Shown piece after piece: positions 5,700 to 7,815 of a stretch of DNA of 7,815 nt (within the stretch, counting starts at the first letter, position 1; each line of letters begins with the position of its first letter). The notes beneath the pieces are model-generated. The model ran no database searches. It worked only from the letters and a program-made list of their open reading frames with translations, and was not told the origin of the DNA. Made by a program: the position numbers and the translations under genes. The DNA lies in the NCBI GenBank assembly GCA_030617125.1, contig JAUWWA010000068.1, positions 1 to 7,815 of the forward strand. The letters run 5' to 3'. Origin of the DNA: Pirellulales bacterium. GTDB taxonomy: Bacteria > Planctomycetota > Planctomycetia > Pirellulales > Thermoguttaceae.

Positions 5700-6584
5700 T
5701 TGCTCTTGAGCATGACCGGCTTCGGTGAGGCGCACCGCCAGCAGGACGGCCTGGCCGTCGCGGTCGAGGTGCGCGCCGTTAATAGTCGATTCTTCAAGCT
5801 GGTCGTCCGAACCGGTGACGCCTACGGAGCGCTCGAATCGCACATCGAGGCCGTCGTCCGCAAGAGCATCCGGCGCGGGACGATCCAAGTGAACTTGACG
5901 GTGGACCGGACACGCTCGCCGGAAGATTACAAAATCAACACTGACGTGCTCAACCGCTACCGGCTTCAACTCGAATCGCTGCAAAAACAGTGGAACATGG
6001 CCGCCGCCGTGAGCCTCGATGCCCTGCTGGCGTTGCCAGGCGTGGTGGAGGACGGCGCCGGCGCGACGATCGACCCGACCGCCGATTGGCCGCTCATCGC
6101 CCAGACGTTCGAAGCCGCCCTGGAGAATCTCACGCGGATGCGAGTGGAGGAAGGTCGGGCAATGGCCGCCGATCTGGAGGCCAACTGCCGGACCGCCACG
6201 GAAAGCCTCGGGCAGATCGAGCGGCGGGCCCCCCGGGTGGTCGACGCCTACCGCCGGCGGCTCGAACAGCGGCTCAAGACGACCCTGGCCGAGTACGATG
6301 TCGTCCTCGATCCGGCCGACGTAATCCGAGAGGTCAGCCTGTTTGCCGATCGCGGCGACATCTCCGAGGAAATTGTCCGCTTGCGGAGTCACCTGGAGCA
6401 GTTCGGCACGATGCTCAAGTCGCCGGAGAGTTCCGGCCGGAAGATCGAGTTTCTCACGCAGGAGATGCTCCGGGAGACGAACACGATCGGCTCGAAGGCC
6501 AGCGACGTGGAAATCGCTCGGCACGTGATTGATATCAAGGCCGCGCTGGAACGAATTCGCGAGGTGATTCAAAACATCGAATGA
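5700..6584 (+). CDS. yicC: YicC/YloC family endoribonuclease
   Basis: Member of the YicC/YloC family, described in E. coli as an endoribonuclease. Seen: N-terminal MTGFG (5-9), AVNSRFFK (27-34), the central helical region, and the C-terminal DUF1732 signature FADRGDISEEIVRLRSHL (215-232), EFLTQEMLRETNTIGSKASD (250-269). The start is chosen as TTG 5700, giving MLLSMTGFG and 294 aa; a GGGAG at 5685-5689 lies 10 nt upstream. An ATG at 5712 would give 290 aa but would drop the residues usually preceding MTGFG. The same frame is open further upstream through secG, which is not coding. The stop overlaps the gmk start by ATGA. B. subtilis has yloC near gmk as well, but there remA lies between; here it is absent. 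Confidence 0.92.
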   Translation: MLLSMTGFGEAHRQQDGLAVAVEVRAVNSRFFKLVVRTGDAYGALESHIEAVVRKSIRRGTIQVNLTVDRTRSPEDYKINTDVLNRYRLQLESLQKQWNMAAAVSLDALLALPGVVEDGAGATIDPTADWPLIAQTFEAALENLTRMRVEEGRAMAADLEANCRTATESLGQIERRAPRVVDAYRRRLEQRLKTTLAEYDVVLDPADVIREVSLFADRGDISEEIVRLRSHLEQFGTMLKSPESSGRKIEFLTQEMLRETNTIGSKASDVEIARHVIDIKAALERIREVIQNIE

Positions 6585-7183
6585 CGATGCCGCCGAGTGC
6601 GACCGGGAGATTGGTGATCGTTTCGGGTCCTTCCGGAGCGGGCAAGACGACCGTTTTGCGCCGGGTGTTCGAGGCGGCGACGGCGCCGCTTCTACCGAGC
6701 GTTTCGGCCACCACCCGGCCGCCACGGCCCGGCGAGATCGACGGGGTTGACTACCATTTTCTCTCAGAACAGGAGTTCAACGCCCGATGCGCGAGGGGGG
6801 AATTCCTCGAATCCTTCGAGGTCTTCGCCCGCGGATATTGGTACGGAACCCTCAAAACCGAAGTGGCCTCTGGTCTGGGAGCGGGAAAATGGGTAGTCTT
6901 AGAGATTGACGTGCACGGCGCCGCGGCCGTCATGGAGCAGTACCCCAGTGCCATCTCCATCTTCGTTCAACCCAGTTCGATCGAGGAACTTAAGCGGCGG
7001 CTGAGAGGACGTGGAACCGAAACCGAGGAGGCAATCCGCCGGCGACTCGCTCAGGCCAACGAAGAGCTGCGCTTCGCCCACCGGTATCGCCACCAAGTGA
7101 TCAACGACGACATGGACCACGCGGTCCAGGAAATATGTGACATTCTAAACCGAGAAGCGGAGGCGGACCGAGATGCTCGATGA
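6581..7183 (+). CDS. gmk: Guanylate kinase
   Basis: Phosphorylates GMP to GDP with ATP in the cytosol, feeding GTP and dGTP pools. 200 aa, typical length. Seen: P-loop GPSGAGKTT (16-24), GMP-binding [13 protein letters not shown] (40-52) and GVDYHF (55-60), YGT (88-90), EIDVHGA (108-114, usually EIDVQGA), the lid [16 protein letters not shown] (141-156) and VINDD (173-177). The ATG at 6581 overlaps the yicC stop by 4 nt, so translation is probably coupled; a GAGGTG at 6561-6566 is rather distant. A second ATG at 6587 would shorten it by two residues. The last 11 nt overlap rpoZ. Confidence 0.97.
   Translation: MTMPPSATGRLVIVSGPSGAGKTTVLRRVFEAATAPLLPSVSATTRPPRPGEIDGVDYHFLSEQEFNARCARGEFLESFEVFARGYWYGTLKTEVASGLGAGKWVVLEIDVHGAAAVMEQYPSAISIFVQPSSIEELKRRLRGRGTETEEAIRRRLAQANEELRFAHRYRHQVINDDMDHAVQEICDILNREAEADRDAR
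7158..7163 (+). promoter_or_regulatory. Shine-Dalgarno of rpoZ inside gmk
   Basis: CGGAGG, 9 nt before the ATG at 7173 and within the gmk coding region. It supports the overlapping start of the omega subunit. Confidence 0.75.
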
Positions 7184-7430
7184 GCTTCGGGAAGAAGAGG
7201 TGATCAACAAGGTAGGTGGTCGGTTCAAGCTGTCCACCCTGATCCAGAAACGAATGGTCGCGCTGAACGGCGGCGCCCGGCCGCTGGTCGATCTGGACAC
7301 CGACAACAAGATGGAAATCGTGATCCAAGAGATCCTGCTCGACAAGGTCTATCTGGACACGGAACTGAACGTGCAAATCGCCGGCGGGCCCAAAGGTGGT
7401 CCGCCCGAGCTGGATTTCCGTAACCTATGA
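7173..7430 (+). CDS. rpoZ: DNA-directed RNA polymerase subunit omega
   Basis: 85-aa protein aligning over its core with omega, which binds the beta-prime subunit and helps assemble and stabilise RNA polymerase. Matching positions: VGGRFKL (14-20; IGNRFDL in E. coli), [14 protein letters not shown] (26-39), [11 protein letters not shown] (44-54; NDKTTVIALREI in E. coli). The C-terminus after residue 65 is divergent and Gly/Pro-rich. The N-terminus (MLDELREEE) lacks the MAR motif that in E. coli omega contributes to ppGpp site 1, so that site may be absent. Position between gmk and coaBC is the classical omega locus. It overlaps gmk by 11 nt and coaBC by 4 nt (ATGA). Confidence 0.9.
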   Translation: MLDELREEEVINKVGGRFKLSTLIQKRMVALNGGARPLVDLDTDNKMEIVIQEILLDKVYLDTELNVQIAGGPKGGPPELDFRNL

Positions 7431-7815
7431 ACGGCCGCGAACTGCTCATCGGCGTAACCGGAGGGATCGCCGCGTTCAAAACCGCGGCGCTGGTCAGTCA
7501 ATTGGTGCAGTCGGGCGCGGGCGTCTCGGTGGTGATGACCCGATCGGCCACTCGGCTGGTCGGCTCAAAGACGTTCGAGGCCTTGACTCGCCGCGCGGTC
7601 CACACCCGGATGTTCGGCCGCGATCCGCATCCTCACATCGAACTAGCCGAAGCGGCCGAAGTAGTTTGTGTGGCGCCGGCGACGGCTAACATCCTGGCCA
7701 AGGCCGCCTGCGGCATCGCTGACGATCTGTTGAGCACCGTGTTGCTGTCGTTCGACGGCCCGGTCATCATGGCCCCGACGATGAACAACCGCATGTGGGA
7801 AAAGCCCGCCGTGCA
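7427..7815 (+). CDS. coaBC: CoaBC phosphopantothenoylcysteine decarboxylase/ligase, N-terminal part (continues past window)
   Basis: The first 129 residues show the flavin-dependent CoaC decarboxylase domain, which turns phosphopantothenoylcysteine into phosphopantetheine on the coenzyme A pathway. Seen: [10 protein letters not shown] (9-18) for FMN binding, [15 protein letters not shown] (70-84) with the expected catalytic His70, [19 protein letters not shown] (84-102), and APTMNNRMW (116-124), the counterpart of the PAMN substrate motif with Thr in place of Ala. The ATG overlaps the rpoZ stop. The ligase (CoaB) domain, expected downstream, is outside the window, so a CoaC-only protein cannot be excluded; the conserved gene order makes the fused form likely. 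Confidence 0.93.
   Translation, partial: MNGRELLIGVTGGIAAFKTAALVSQLVQSGAGVSVVMTRSATRLVGSKTFEALTRRAVHTRMFGRDPHPHIELAEAAEVVCVAPATANILAKAACGIADDLLSTVLLSFDGPVIMAPTMNNRMWEKPAV

Noticed and set aside
1..7815. tRNA or rRNA genes, CRISPR arrays, insertion sequences, defence or toxin genes
   Set aside because: Nearly all the window is filled by recognisable housekeeping genes, and the one large gap shows only regulatory-type sequence and paired palindromes. No array of regularly spaced repeats or transposase motif was seen.

Overview
The window is GC-rich, densely coded bacterial DNA, most likely from a planctomycete of the Pirellulales type. I base this on protein style: a ClpB starting [15 protein letters not shown], a YicC starting MLLSMTGFG from a TTG codon, a SecG with a long Ala/Pro-rich tail, a Lys/Ser-rich N-terminal extension on the prephenate dehydratase, and frequent weak ribosome-binding sites. 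This assignment is inference from recognition. No rRNA or marker search could be run.

Layout: the left part (1-2842) is a minus-strand chaperone pair, dnaK followed after 18 bp by clpB, whose 3' end lies beyond the window. A 459-bp divergent intergenic region (2843-3301) holds a candidate dnaK promoter, a candidate rightward promoter with a perfect TTGACA, two spaced CTGCCA-N3 boxes between them, and a paired palindromic repeat just before pheA. The right part (3302-7815) is a plus-strand housekeeping run: pheA (chorismate mutase-like/prephenate dehydratase/ACT), a second paired palindromic repeat, tpiA, secG, yicC, gmk, rpoZ and the start of coaBC. From tpiA on, genes are separated by 20-28 bp or overlap by 4-11 bp, so they probably form one translationally coupled operon. 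yicC-gmk-rpoZ-coaBC is a widely conserved bacterial order.

How the genes work together: DnaK and ClpB form the protein disaggregation pair. The right-hand genes are basic metabolism and expression: phenylalanine synthesis, glycolysis, secretion, RNA cleavage, GMP phosphorylation, RNA polymerase omega and coenzyme A synthesis.

I found no novel defence system, mobile element or CRISPR array. The points most worth a second look are: (1) an abrupt change in codon use and protein-family signature inside clpB at about nt 110-120, which looks like a ClpB/ClpC-type chimera, either biological or from assembly; (2) two different inverted pairs of REP-like palindromes, the first with pairing-preserving differences between its units; (3) a chorismate mutase domain that seems to have lost several catalytic residues; (4) an ESRP-to-ESFP change in the ACT domain; (5) the shared regulatory region between dnaK and pheA.
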